From NCBI RefSeq assembly GCF_030295385.1, contig NZ_AP027079.1:2790001-2854000 (forward strand): DNA of 64,000 nucleotides. The letters are read 5' to 3'. Below the pieces are notes generated by a model. It was not told the origin of the DNA and did not search any database. It was given only the letters and a program-made list of their open reading frames with translations. Shown piece by piece: positions 49,745 through 58,665 of the stretch. Numbering within the stretch: position 1 is the first letter of the stretch; each line of letters opens with the position of its first letter. The stretch is from Geothrix oryzae (GTDB lineage: Bacteria; Acidobacteriota; Holophagae; Holophagales; Holophagaceae). The position numbers and the translations under genes are program-made.

Positions 49745-50590
49745 ATGTCGAAGCTCCTGACCCGTTCCCCTTGGACCAGCCTGGTGCTGGCCGCGGCCCT
49801 CTTGGGCGGCCCCCTCCAGGCCCAGGCGCCAGCTCCAGCACCCGCATCGACACCGGCCGACCAGGCCACCCCCGCCTTCACGCCCCAGGAAGTGGGCGTG
49901 GACGAGAAGCTGGGGGCCACGATCCCCTTGGACCTCGTCCTGAAGGCGGAGGACGGCCAGCCCGTCACCCTCCGTTCTCTCATCGACAAGCCCACCATCC
50001 TCACCCTGAACTACTTCCGCTGCGCGGGCATCTGCACGCCCCAGCTCAGCGGCGTGGCCGAGGTGCTGAACCGCACCCAGGCCGAGCCTGGGAAGGACTT
50101 CCAGGTGCTCACCGTGAGCTTCGATGAGCGGGACGAGCCCGAGATCGCGGCCCAGAAGCGCACCAACTACCTGGGCGAGATCACGCGCCCCTTCCCGCCC
50201 GCGGCCTGGCGTTTCCTCACCGGTCCCGCCGCCACCACCAAGGCCCTGGCCGATGCGGTCGGCTTCAAGTTCAAGCGCGTGGGGGACGACTTCGTCCATG
50301 CCGGCGCCATCATCTTCATCAGCCCCAAGGGCAAGGTGACCCGCTACATGTATGGCACCACCTATGTGCCGGCCGATCTCCAGATGGCCGCCCAGGAGGC
50401 CGCCCGCGGCGAGGCCCAGCCCACCATCAACAAGTTCCTGAAGTTCTGTTTCAGCTATGACCCCGCGGGGCGCAAGTATGTCCTGAACACCACGACCATC
50501 GGCGCCACCGTCATCATCCTGGCGGCCCTGATCTTCGTGGCCACGCTCGTCCGCCGGGGGCGCAAGACCAAGTCAGAGGAGGGCGAATGA
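49745..50590 (+). CDS. SCO1/SenC-family copper chaperone
   Basis: A 281-aa membrane protein for CuA assembly. A signal-like segment (WTSLVLAAALLGGPLQAQA) and Ala/Pro linker lead to a thioredoxin-like domain with the copper motif CAGIC in LNYFRCAGICTPQLSGVAE and the conserved His in DDFVHAGAIIF. A C-terminal membrane helix (TTTIGATVIILAALIFVATL) is unusual for SCO, which normally has only the N-terminal anchor. The ATG at 49745 has GAGG 6 nt upstream. The stop overlaps the ctaD start (ATGA). Confidence 0.92.
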   Translation: MSKLLTRSPWTSLVLAAALLGGPLQAQAPAPAPASTPADQATPAFTPQEVGVDEKLGATIPLDLVLKAEDGQPVTLRSLIDKPTILTLNYFRCAGICTPQLSGVAEVLNRTQAEPGKDFQVLTVSFDERDEPEIAAQKRTNYLGEITRPFPPAAWRFLTGPAATTKALADAVGFKFKRVGDDFVHAGAIIFISPKGKVTRYMYGTTYVPADLQMAAQEAARGEAQPTINKFLKFCFSYDPAGRKYVLNTTTIGATVIILAALIFVATLVRRGRKTKSEEGE

Positions 50591-52206
50591 GCACCCACGC
50601 GTCCACGGCACAGCCCAGTTTCCTGGTGGACACGGGTGAGCGGAAGGGCCTCATGGCCTGGCTCACCACCACCGACCACAAGCGCATCGGCCTGCTCTAC
50701 CTCTATTCGATGGTCAGCTTCTTCCTCGTGGGCATGGGCATCGGCTTCGTCATGCGCCTGGTGCAGCTGACCACCTTCCAGAAGCTCATCACCGCCCAGA
50801 CCTACAACGCCCTGTTCACGCTCCACGGCGTGATCATGATCTTCCTGTTCGTGGTGCCGGGCCTGCCGGCGGTCTTCGGGAACTTCTTCCTGCCCATCCT
50901 CATCGGCGCCAAGGATGTGTCCTTCCCGCGCCTGAACCTGGCTTCCTGGTACTTCTACATGGCCGGGGCCATCCTCGCCGTGCTGGCCCTCTTCACCGGG
51001 GGCGGCGCCCCCGACACGGGCTGGACCTTCTACGCGCCCTTCAGCCTGAAGACCGGCACCAATGTGAGCCTCGCAGTCTTCGCCGCCTTCGTGCTGGGCT
51101 TCTCGTCCATGCTCACGGGCATCAACTTCATCACCACCATCCACCGCCTGCGCGCCCCCGGCATGAAGTGGTTCCGGATGCCGCTGATGTGCTGGGCGCT
51201 GTACTCCACGGCCTGGATCCAGCTCCTCGCCACCCCCATCGTGGCCATCACCCTGCTGCTGGTCATCCTCGAGCGCTTCTTCGGCATCGGCATCTTCGAT
51301 CCCAGCAAGGGCGGCGATCCGCTGCTCTACCAGCACCTCTTCTGGATCTACTCGCACCCGGCCGTCTACATCATGATCCTGCCGGCCATGGGCGCCATCA
51401 CCGAGATCATCCCCACCTTCGCCAAGCGCACCATCTTCGGCTACAAGGCCATCGCCTTCTCCAGCATGGCCATCGCCGGCGTGGGCAGCCTGGTCTGGGC
51501 CCACCACATGTTCACCAGCGGCATGAGTAGCGTGGCCACCATGGTCTTCTCGCTGCTCACCATGGTCGTGGCCGTCCCCAGCGCCATCAAGGTCTTCAAC
51601 TGGGTGAGCACCCTCTACAAGGGCTCCATCGACTTCCAGCCCCCGCTCTTCTTCGCGCTCACCTTCATCTTCCTCTTCGCCATCGGCGGCCTCACCGGCG
51701 TCATGCAGGGGGCCCTGGCCATCAATGTGCACATCCACGACACCTACTTCATCGTGGGCCACTTCCACTATGTGATGTTCGGCGGCACCGGCTTCGCGTT
51801 CTTCGCCGCGCTGACCTACTGGTTCCCCAAGATGGTCGGACGGATGTATTCCAAGAAGGCCATCTATGCCTCCTGGTTCCCCATGTTCATCGGGTTCAAC
51901 ATGCTCTATTTCGGCATGCTGATCCTCGGCATGATGGGCATGCCCCGCCGCTACTATGTCCACCTGCCGCAGTTCCACACCATGCATGTGGTGGCCACCG
52001 TCGGCAGCTGGCTGCTGGTCCTCGGCCTCCTGATGTTCTTCGGGACGCTGCTCTACGCGCTCTTCCGGGGCCCCAAGGCCGAGGACAACCCCTGGGGCGG
52101 CGTGACCCTGGAATGGACCATCCCCAGCCCGCCGCCGCTTGAGAATTTCGAGACCATCCCCACCGTCACCCATGGCCCCTACCACTTCGAGCAGGAGACC
52201 AAATGA
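50587..52206 (+). CDS. ctaD: caa3-type cytochrome c oxidase subunit I
   Basis: A 539-aa heme-copper oxidase catalytic subunit with 12 helices. Low-spin heme ligands lie in TLHGVIM and in HVHIHDTYFIVGHFHYV. CuB ligands lie in IYSHPAVYIMILPAMG and the AHHMFTSG pair. The sequence YSHPAVY has no Glu at the D-channel end, replaced by the YS motif, which places it in the A2 subtype of heme-copper oxidases, as in Rhodothermus and Thermus caa3. Active-site Tyr is in AVYIM. It is coupled to the sco gene by ATGA and overlaps ctaE by 4 bp. Confidence 0.97.
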   Translation: MSTHASTAQPSFLVDTGERKGLMAWLTTTDHKRIGLLYLYSMVSFFLVGMGIGFVMRLVQLTTFQKLITAQTYNALFTLHGVIMIFLFVVPGLPAVFGNFFLPILIGAKDVSFPRLNLASWYFYMAGAILAVLALFTGGGAPDTGWTFYAPFSLKTGTNVSLAVFAAFVLGFSSMLTGINFITTIHRLRAPGMKWFRMPLMCWALYSTAWIQLLATPIVAITLLLVILERFFGIGIFDPSKGGDPLLYQHLFWIYSHPAVYIMILPAMGAITEIIPTFAKRTIFGYKAIAFSSMAIAGVGSLVWAHHMFTSGMSSVATMVFSLLTMVVAVPSAIKVFNWVSTLYKGSIDFQPPLFFALTFIFLFAIGGLTGVMQGALAINVHIHDTYFIVGHFHYVMFGGTGFAFFAALTYWFPKMVGRMYSKKAIYASWFPMFIGFNMLYFGMLILGMMGMPRRYYVHLPQFHTMHVVATVGSWLLVLGLLMFFGTLLYALFRGPKAEDNPWGGVTLEWTIPSPPPLENFETIPTVTHGPYHFEQETK

Positions 52207-52805
52207 GTGAGCATGTCCACCGCGACGATTTTGGTGCCCGGCTTGGCATGTGGCTGTTCCTCGTCACCGAGATCATCCTCTTCGGCGGCCTTTTCATCGG
52301 CTATTCCTACATGCGCTACCGCTACCCGGCGGAGTTCCACCACGGCGGTTCGGAACTGAACGCCACGCTGGGCGTGATCAACACCCTGGTGCTGCTCACC
52401 AGCAGCCTCACGGTGGTGCTCGCCATTGTGGCCATCCAGCGCGCAGAGAAGAAGCGGGCCATGGCCTTCCTCGGCACCACCCTGGCCCTGGGCGCCACCT
52501 TCCTGGTGATCAAATCCTTCGAGTGGGGCGCCAAGTTCCACCATGGCCTCTACCCGAATTCCCCGCACCTGGCGACGCTGCCTCCGGGCGAACAGGTCTT
52601 CTTCGGCCTCTATTTCACGATGACCGGCCTGCACGGGCTGCATGTCATCGTCGGGTTGTCCCTACTGGGCGTCATGCTCTGGTGGGTGGCCACGGACCGC
52701 ATTCGTCCGGACCGCTATGTGCACCTGGAGAACAGCGGCCTCTACTGGCACCTCGTGGATGTGATCTGGATCTTCCTCCTCCCGCTGTTCTACCTCGCCG
52801 CGTAA
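52203..52805 (+). CDS. ctaE: Cytochrome c oxidase subunit III
   Basis: A 200-aa integral membrane subunit with about five helices. Typical features are RLGMWLFLVTEIILFGGLFI (with the conserved Glu), FGLYFTMTGLHGLHVIVGLS and LYWHLVDVIWIFLLPLFYL. The first two helices of the mammalian form are absent, as in bacterial short forms. It supports the oxidase core and possibly proton uptake. It overlaps ctaD by 4 bp and is followed by subunit IV after 10 bp. Confidence 0.95.
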   Translation: MSEHVHRDDFGARLGMWLFLVTEIILFGGLFIGYSYMRYRYPAEFHHGGSELNATLGVINTLVLLTSSLTVVLAIVAIQRAEKKRAMAFLGTTLALGATFLVIKSFEWGAKFHHGLYPNSPHLATLPPGEQVFFGLYFTMTGLHGLHVIVGLSLLGVMLWWVATDRIRPDRYVHLENSGLYWHLVDVIWIFLLPLFYLAA

Positions 52806-52815
52806 GGGCACGACC

Positions 52816-53118
52816 ATGAGCGAACACGCCGCACACACCGCCGACCACACCCAGGAGCATCCCGGCTACGGCACCTTCATCAAGGTCTGGGTGGCCCTGC
52901 TGATCCTCACGGGCTGCCTGGTGGGTGTCAGCCATCTGGGCCAGACCGCCGCCGTCTGGGGCCTGCTCACGCTGACGCCCCTCAAGGCCGGCCTGGTCTT
53001 CTACTTCTTCATGCACCTGAGATATGAAGGGCCGCTCTTCAAGATCGTCATCCTGGTGACCCTGGGCACCCTGCTGATCTTCTTCGCCCTGCTCTTCTCC
53101 GACGTCGCTTTCCGCTGA
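52816..53118 (+). CDS. ctaF: Cytochrome c oxidase subunit IV (prokaryotic type)
   Basis: A 100-aa membrane subunit. A His-rich start (HAAHTADHTQEH) is followed by three helices: FIKVWVALLILTGCLVGVSH, LTPLKAGLVFYFFMHLRYEG and IVILVTLGTLLIFFALLFSD. The order and size match the prokaryotic COX4 family. It is the third of the four structural genes; the final structural gene, ctaC, follows 8 bp later. Confidence 0.9.
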   Translation: MSEHAAHTADHTQEHPGYGTFIKVWVALLILTGCLVGVSHLGQTAAVWGLLTLTPLKAGLVFYFFMHLRYEGPLFKIVILVTLGTLLIFFALLFSDVAFR

Positions 53119-53126
53119 GGCTTCCC

Positions 53127-54080
53127 ATGGATTGGATGAACCAAGCCGCCATTTCGGCCCAGAAGTCCGACGCGGTCTTCTTCTATGTATTCGGCCTCTC
53201 GGTGGCGTTCCTGATCTTCATCACGGCGCTGATGATCTACTTCGTGGTGCGCTACAGCAAGAAGCGCCATCCGAAGGCCGAGCAGATCGAGGGCCACCTC
53301 GGCCTCGAGATCCTGTGGACCACCATCCCCCTGGTGCTGTTCCTGTCGATCTTCTACTACGGCTGGACCAACTACGAATACATGAACCAGGCGCCCCGGG
53401 ACGCCATGGCCGTGAAGGTCACCGCCCGCCAGTGGAGCTGGTCCTTCGAGTATCCCAACGGCAAGAAGAGCAAGGTGCTCTTCGCCCCCATCCACAAGCC
53501 CATGAAGATGGAGGTCCGCAGCGCCGATGTGGTGCACGGGTTCTTCGTCCCCTCGTTCCGCCTGAAGATCGACGCCGTGCCGGCCCGCACCAACACCACC
53601 TGGTTCCAGGCCACCAAGCTCGGCTCCTACGACATCGAGTGCACGGTCATCTGCGGCGTGGACCACAGCCTCATGCTGAGCAAGGTCATCGTCGTACCCG
53701 AGGACGAGTTCAAGGCCTGGTACTTCGGCGGCGAGGATGCCCCCGAGCCGGGCAAGAGCATCCGCACCGCCGAGGCCCACCCCGACCTCAAGGACCTGCC
53801 ACCGGGTCTCGCCGTGCTGACCGCCAAGGGCTGCCTCGCCTGCCACTCCGTGGACGGCAAGCCCAAGGTGGGTCCCACCCTCAAGGCCCTCTACGGCAAG
53901 GAGCAGGAGATTCTCGTCGCCGGGTCGTACAAGTCCATCACCGTGGACGAGGCCTACCTGCGCCGGGCCATCACCGATCCCATGGACCAGGTGGTGCGCG
54001 GCTATCCACCCGCCATGCCCAAGACCCCGCTCACCGACCAGGAACTCACCGAGGTCGTGCGCTACATCAAGAGCCTGTAA
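53127..54080 (+). CDS. ctaC: caa3 oxidase subunit II with fused cytochrome c domain
   Basis: A 317-aa subunit with two N-terminal helices (FFYVFGLSVAFLIFITALMI and LEILWTTIPLVLFLSIFYYG). The CuA domain has VTARQWSWSFEYPNG, DVVHGFFVPSFRLKIDAVPA (first His) and the CuA loop CTVICGVDHSLM. A C-terminal cytochrome c domain shows CLACH in LTAKGCLACHSVDG and an axial Met in YPPAMPKTPLTDQE. This fusion defines the caa3 type. Unusually it is the last structural subunit gene, after I, III and IV. A terminator-like hairpin separates it from ctaB. Confidence 0.96.
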   Translation: MDWMNQAAISAQKSDAVFFYVFGLSVAFLIFITALMIYFVVRYSKKRHPKAEQIEGHLGLEILWTTIPLVLFLSIFYYGWTNYEYMNQAPRDAMAVKVTARQWSWSFEYPNGKKSKVLFAPIHKPMKMEVRSADVVHGFFVPSFRLKIDAVPARTNTTWFQATKLGSYDIECTVICGVDHSLMLSKVIVVPEDEFKAWYFGGEDAPEPGKSIRTAEAHPDLKDLPPGLAVLTAKGCLACHSVDGKPKVGPTLKALYGKEQEILVAGSYKSITVDEAYLRRAITDPMDQVVRGYPPAMPKTPLTDQELTEVVRYIKSL

Positions 54081-54131
54081 TGATCCGGGGGACCGGGCTT
54101 GCGCCCTGCATCCCGGAGCCCCACACCCTCG

Positions 54132-54150
54132 CCCAGCCAAGCTGGGTTTT
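54132..54150 (+). terminator. Hairpin with T-run between ctaC and ctaB
   Basis: CCCAGC (54132-54137) and GCTGGG (54141-54146) flank a CAA loop and are followed by TTTT (54147-54150). It may reduce transcription into ctaB or end the main respiratory transcript. Confidence 0.6.
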
Positions 54151-54171
54151 GAGTGAACCAGGAGCGATGAT

Positions 54172-55065
54172 TTGAGCGTGGCCGCCCTTCCCCTGTCCAA
54201 GCCCAGCCCGGTCTCCACCCTCCTGGAGCTGACCAAGCTGCGCATTTCCGGGGCCTCCACCTTCACGGCCGCCGCCGGCTATGTGGCCTTCCTCCGGGGC
54301 GCGGATGCCGGCCTCATCACGACCCTGATCGGCATCCTGCTGCTCGCCATGGGCTCCAGCGCCCTCAACGAGGTGCAGGAATGGCGGCATGATGCGCGGA
54401 TGCCCCGCACAGCCGGCCGGCCCATCCCCCACGGCGACATCTCCCCCGGCCGGGCCACCCTCGTGGCCGTGGTCCTCGCCGTGTCGGGCTTCCTGACCCT
54501 GCTGCTGGCCCACAACCTGGCCTCGGCGCTGCTGGGGGCCCTGGCCCTGGCCTGGTACAACGGGTTCTACACCCCCCTGAAGCGCATCAGCGCCTTTGCC
54601 GTGGTGCCGGGTTCGCTCATCGGCGCGCTGCCCCCCGCCATCGGCTGGACTGCCGCGGGCGGGAGCGTGGCGGATCCCTCCATCCTGGCGCTGGCCTTCG
54701 TCTTCTTCATCTGGCAGGTGCCCCACTTCTGGCTGCTGGTGGGCCTCCATGCCGAGGGCTACGAAGGCGCCGGCTTCCCCACCCTGGTGACGGTCTTCGG
54801 CCGCCCCCGGCTGTCGCGACTGACCTTTACCTGGATCTGCGGCACCGCCGCGGCCTGCGCCCTGCTGCCCGTCTTCCGGGTGCTGGTCTCGCGCCCCGCT
54901 GAGATCATGCTGGGTCTCGGCGCCCTCTGGCTCATCGTCGGCTCCCTCCCCCTCCTGCGCCCCGGCCAGGACGCCCCCCTCTACCGCCGCGTCTTCATGA
55001 ACATCAACCTGTTCGCCCTCATCCTCACCGCGGCCGCGATCCTGGATCCGTACTTCGCACGTTAG
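54172..55065 (+). CDS. ctaB: Protoheme IX farnesyltransferase (heme O synthase) CtaB
   Basis: A 297-aa UbiA-family membrane enzyme that adds a farnesyl group to heme B to give heme O, the precursor of heme A. The substrate-binding segment is NEVQEWRHDARMPRTAGRPI, matching the NxxxDxxxDxxMxRTxxRP motif with changes at the acidic positions. VPHFWLLVGLHAEGYEGAGF holds the second conserved region. About eight helices are seen. The start is a TTG at 54172 with GGAG 7 nt upstream; the nearby GTG at 54178 is an alternative. Its place after ctaC fits oxidase assembly. No ctaA is in the window. Confidence 0.93.
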   Translation: MSVAALPLSKPSPVSTLLELTKLRISGASTFTAAAGYVAFLRGADAGLITTLIGILLLAMGSSALNEVQEWRHDARMPRTAGRPIPHGDISPGRATLVAVVLAVSGFLTLLLAHNLASALLGALALAWYNGFYTPLKRISAFAVVPGSLIGALPPAIGWTAAGGSVADPSILALAFVFFIWQVPHFWLLVGLHAEGYEGAGFPTLVTVFGRPRLSRLTFTWICGTAAACALLPVFRVLVSRPAEIMLGLGALWLIVGSLPLLRPGQDAPLYRRVFMNINLFALILTAAAILDPYFAR

Positions 55066-55137
55066 GGCCGAGAGGGGCCTGCGGTAGACTGCGGCCATGC
55101 CGCCCATCCCCTTCGTCGAGTCCCCGGGGAACCCTCC

Positions 55138-58100
55138 GTGGAGGTGACTCGCTTCCTCGGAACCCACCGGTACACCTGGTTGATGGACCTGGGCCAGGGG
55201 CCGGGTTGCACTTGGCACCTGGTGCGGCGGGAAATCGATGGATCGAGGTTCCTGGCGCAGGTCTGGTCGCCTTTACCCCCGGACCGCGACCTGGATCAGA
55301 TGCGCGATACCTTCCTGGCCCGCTTCCTGGATGCGGGCGCTCTGGACCCGGTTCACGGCCACTTCGGATTCGACGACGAGCAGGCCTGGTACCTCCAGGC
55401 CCTCCATGGAACGCCGCTGTCGCGGCTCTGGCCCAGCTGGGGGGAAGTCCAGCGCGAAGCCCTGCTGCGCCACTTGGCCCAGCAACTCGCCCAGGATCTC
55501 CATCCCCGGTTCCTGCATCCCGAAGTCATCACCCTTCGGCCGGGCCTCACCCAGATCCCGCGGGTCCTCGGAGAGGCCCCCTGGGGGCTGGCCAAAGTCC
55601 CGGCCCTCCTGCCCAGGACGGCCCCGGCCCCGGCCTTGTCCGAAGAGCAACCTTGGCTGCAGGCCCGGGACCTGTCCGAGGCCATCTCCCGGCCGCTGCG
55701 GGGGCGCAGCCAGGAACTCCCCTATCTGAAGTCGCTCATGCTCGGGTTCAGCGCCCCCATCCCCATGGAACGCATCGTCCTGCTCCAGGGCGAGGAGGGC
55801 GTCGGCAAAGCCCACCTGGCCGCCTGGGCCTGCGCCGTGGCCGAAAGCGAGGGCATCTGGGTGCATCGCCTCGAGGCCTCGGCGGATGAATCTGCGGGTC
55901 GCTTCCTCACCCGGCTTCTGGAAGCTGTGCTGGCGGGCAGCGAGGTGGATCTCTATGCCGAGCGGCCCGGAGCGGCCAAGGCCCTGGCCCTCCGGCTGCA
56001 GGCCTTCTCCTTCCTCACGGGCGGCCGGCACCCGAACCGCCAGGAGGCGGGCCCCGACCCCGAGGAACTGAAGGCGGCGCTGGAGGTCCTGGACTTCGCC
56101 CGCCTCCACCACCCCCGCCTGCTCCACCTGTCCGACCTCGACCGCGCCACCCCCGAGGTCCTGAGCCTCGTGCGGGAGATCGTCCACGCCTCAGGAACCC
56201 CCTGGCTCCTTTCCCTCACCACGGGAGCCCAGGGCGCCGGGCTCAGGCCCCTCATCGCCGACCTCCGCCAGGAGACCGCAGCCGCGCTGGTGGGCGTGAA
56301 CCGCCTGGAGGACGAGGACCTCCGCCTGGTCCTTGAGGATCTGCTGGGCCGCCATGCCCTACCCGGCGACTACCTGGGCGGCCTGGTCGTCCAGAGCCTG
56401 GGCAACCCAGGGCTGCTGCGGAATCTGCTGGAGCTGGCGCAGCAGGAGGGAGCTCTGCTCTGGGAGCAGAACCGCTGGATTCCCGTCCCGGGCCGCCCCC
56501 CCACCCTCCAAGCCGAGGACGACCTCATCCGGCAGATCTTCCTGGGCCGCCTTCAGCGGCTCACGCCGGCCTCGGCCACCCTCGTGCGCCTGCTGGCCCT
56601 GGCCGAGCGCCCCCTGCCGGCGGCGGCCCTGGGGCGCCTGCTGGGCCTGGAGGGTGATCTCCTGGAGGATGCCCTTCAGGGGGCCGTGGGCTCCCGACTG
56701 GTGCAGCTCCGGCAGGATCAGGTCACGATCCCCGATCCGCGCTGGCGGGAGATGGTGCTGACCCGCACCCCCCTTCCCGAGCTGAAGCGGCTGGCCCGGG
56801 CCCTGCTCTCGGTGATCCAGGAGCAGGGCGGCGTGGCGGCCCATTCCGTCACCCTCCAGGCCCTGGCTTCCGACGAGGCCACGGCCCTGGCCGGGGCCCT
56901 GGAGGCCCTGGACCTGAGGCCGCCCGGCACCCCCGCGGAAACCCTGCGGATGGTGGAGCAGGCCCTGCAGTTGGACCCCCGCCCCTGGGACGAGGCGAGG
57001 CTCCGGGAGCACTTGGCCGAGGCCTGGGCCCGGGGCACCCCCTCTCCCGGCGAAGGCCCCGCCCGGCCCTCAGGAGCGTTGGCCCTCGAAGCCCTGGACC
57101 GCGCGCTGGAAGCCCTGGGCCGGGCTGCCGCCCACGAAGGCGTGCGGCTGGCGGAAGCCCGTCTCCACCGCAAGCGCGCCATGCTGCAGCTCCAGCTGCG
57201 GCGGCCCGCCGAGGCCCAGGAGGCTCTCATGGCCGCCGCCGAGCGCCTGGCGGACCACCCGCTCCATCCCGAACAGCCCCGGTTGCGACTGGCCCTGGGC
57301 GAACTCCACCTGCTGCAGGGCCACCTCACCAAGGGGATCCGTGCGCTGGAAGAAGGCCTCCATCCTCCCGCCGGCCGGCCCCAGCCCCAGGATCAGGCCG
57401 CCCTGCTCACGACCCTGGGTCGGGCGCTCGCCGCGCAGGGGCAGTTCCAACGCTCGGCCACCCACCTCCAGTCGGCCCAGCGGCTGCTGGAGCACGACCA
57501 GGATTTCCGTCATCTCGTGCCCGTCCAGATCGCCCTGGCCCAAGTGCACCTCATGCAAGGCCAGGCCGAGCCCTGCGTGACCCTGCTGCGCGAGGCCCTC
57601 CAGACGGCCCGCCTGGAGGGCGACCTGGCCCTCCAGGTCCAGGCCCACTTCGCCCTCGGCATGGTCCGCAGCCTCCAGCAGTTCCTGGGGCCGGCCCTCT
57701 CCCACCTGGACCGCGCCCTGGAGCGGGCCCAGCGGCTGGGCGACGGCGCCCGGATGGTCATGATCCAGCTCTGGCGGGCCCGCACCCTGGCCGCCCTGGG
57801 CGACCCAGTGGCCGCGGATCATGCTCAATTCGAAGCCACGGCGATTCCGTCCCCCCTGCTCTCCCCCGAGGAACGGGGAGATCACACCCTGCTGCAAGGC
57901 GACATCGCCCGGTTCCGCAGCGCCTGGCGCGAGGCGGGCCGGTTCTTCAAGGCCGCGGCGGATCACTTCGAAGCCAACGGGATGCTCTGGCGCCACCGGC
58001 TGGCCCAGCTCCGCCTCGGCCAGGCTGTGGCCCGCGAATCGCGCCAGGCCCGCCAGGAGGCACCCGAGCAGGGCTGGGCCATCCTCGAAAACCTCAAGGG

Positions 58101-58545
58101 ACCCGTCGAAGGCTCGGGATCTCGCTGGCTGGACCTCGAATGGCACCGCGCCCACGCCCTGCTGCTGTCCACGGTCCCCGCTTCCGAGGCCGTGGCGGAA
58201 GAGGCCCTCCGGGCCTGGAGCGAGGTGCTGGCCGCCGCCCGGGAGCTGCAGTTCCCGGCCCAGGTGCTGGAGGCCAGCGCCGAAGGCGCCCTCCTCCTGC
58301 TCCAGCGCGGCGAGAAACTGGGCGCGCGATCCCGCCTGCAGGATGCCTTCCCCAGCTTCCAGCAGCTCTGGGCCCGGCTTCCGGACACCCACGAGACCTC
58401 CTTCCTCGGCCGCGAAGACCTGCACCGCTTCCGCCAGACCGTCGAATCCACCGGCCTGCGCTTCATCCTCCCCGAGCGCGCCGATCCCCTCGTGGACTGG
58501 ACCCCCACCCAGGTCAACCTGCCGGCGTATTCTGATCCCGACTGA
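55138..58545 (+). CDS. Large ATPase/TPR protein with kinase-like N-terminal region, unknown role
   Basis: A 1135-aa soluble protein. Residues 1-190 faintly resemble a degenerate protein kinase lobe pair (LMDLGQGPGCTWHLVRREID, DAGALDPVHGHF). Residues about 215-480 form a STAND/MalT-type ATPase with P-loop GEEGVGKAHLAAW, where Ala replaces the usual Thr/Ser after GK, and Walker B LLHLSDLD. Residues about 600-1000 hold TPR-like helix pairs (for example LGELHLLQGHLTKGIRALEE). No DNA-binding output is seen. The start is a GTG at 55138. It stands alone between ctaB and fcl. Confidence 0.6.
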   Translation: MEVTRFLGTHRYTWLMDLGQGPGCTWHLVRREIDGSRFLAQVWSPLPPDRDLDQMRDTFLARFLDAGALDPVHGHFGFDDEQAWYLQALHGTPLSRLWPSWGEVQREALLRHLAQQLAQDLHPRFLHPEVITLRPGLTQIPRVLGEAPWGLAKVPALLPRTAPAPALSEEQPWLQARDLSEAISRPLRGRSQELPYLKSLMLGFSAPIPMERIVLLQGEEGVGKAHLAAWACAVAESEGIWVHRLEASADESAGRFLTRLLEAVLAGSEVDLYAERPGAAKALALRLQAFSFLTGGRHPNRQEAGPDPEELKAALEVLDFARLHHPRLLHLSDLDRATPEVLSLVREIVHASGTPWLLSLTTGAQGAGLRPLIADLRQETAAALVGVNRLEDEDLRLVLEDLLGRHALPGDYLGGLVVQSLGNPGLLRNLLELAQQEGALLWEQNRWIPVPGRPPTLQAEDDLIRQIFLGRLQRLTPASATLVRLLALAERPLPAAALGRLLGLEGDLLEDALQGAVGSRLVQLRQDQVTIPDPRWREMVLTRTPLPELKRLARALLSVIQEQGGVAAHSVTLQALASDEATALAGALEALDLRPPGTPAETLRMVEQALQLDPRPWDEARLREHLAEAWARGTPSPGEGPARPSGALALEALDRALEALGRAAAHEGVRLAEARLHRKRAMLQLQLRRPAEAQEALMAAAERLADHPLHPEQPRLRLALGELHLLQGHLTKGIRALEEGLHPPAGRPQPQDQAALLTTLGRALAAQGQFQRSATHLQSAQRLLEHDQDFRHLVPVQIALAQVHLMQGQAEPCVTLLREALQTARLEGDLALQVQAHFALGMVRSLQQFLGPALSHLDRALERAQRLGDGARMVMIQLWRARTLAALGDPVAADHAQFEATAIPSPLLSPEERGDHTLLQGDIARFRSAWREAGRFFKAAADHFEANGMLWRHRLAQLRLGQAVARESRQARQEAPEQGWAILENLKGPVEGSGSRWLDLEWHRAHALLLSTVPASEAVAEEALRAWSEVLAAARELQFPAQVLEASAEGALLLLQRGEKLGARSRLQDAFPSFQQLWARLPDTHETSFLGREDLHRFRQTVESTGLRFILPERADPLVDWTPTQVNLPAYSDPD

Positions 58546-58665
58546 AAGGCCGAACCCGACCAAGAGGTGCCTCCTGCGGCAGGGCCACGAACGGAACGGA
58601 AGCAATCAATAGATTCGTAAGAATAGTTTTATCAAATTTTAATCAGCGTACCGTCAGAGGCCACC

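Noticed and set aside
50455-52185. A 576-aa acidic open frame antisense to ctaD
   Set aside because: Low-complexity Glu/Asp/His/Gly composition mirrors the hydrophobic codons of the oxidase subunit.
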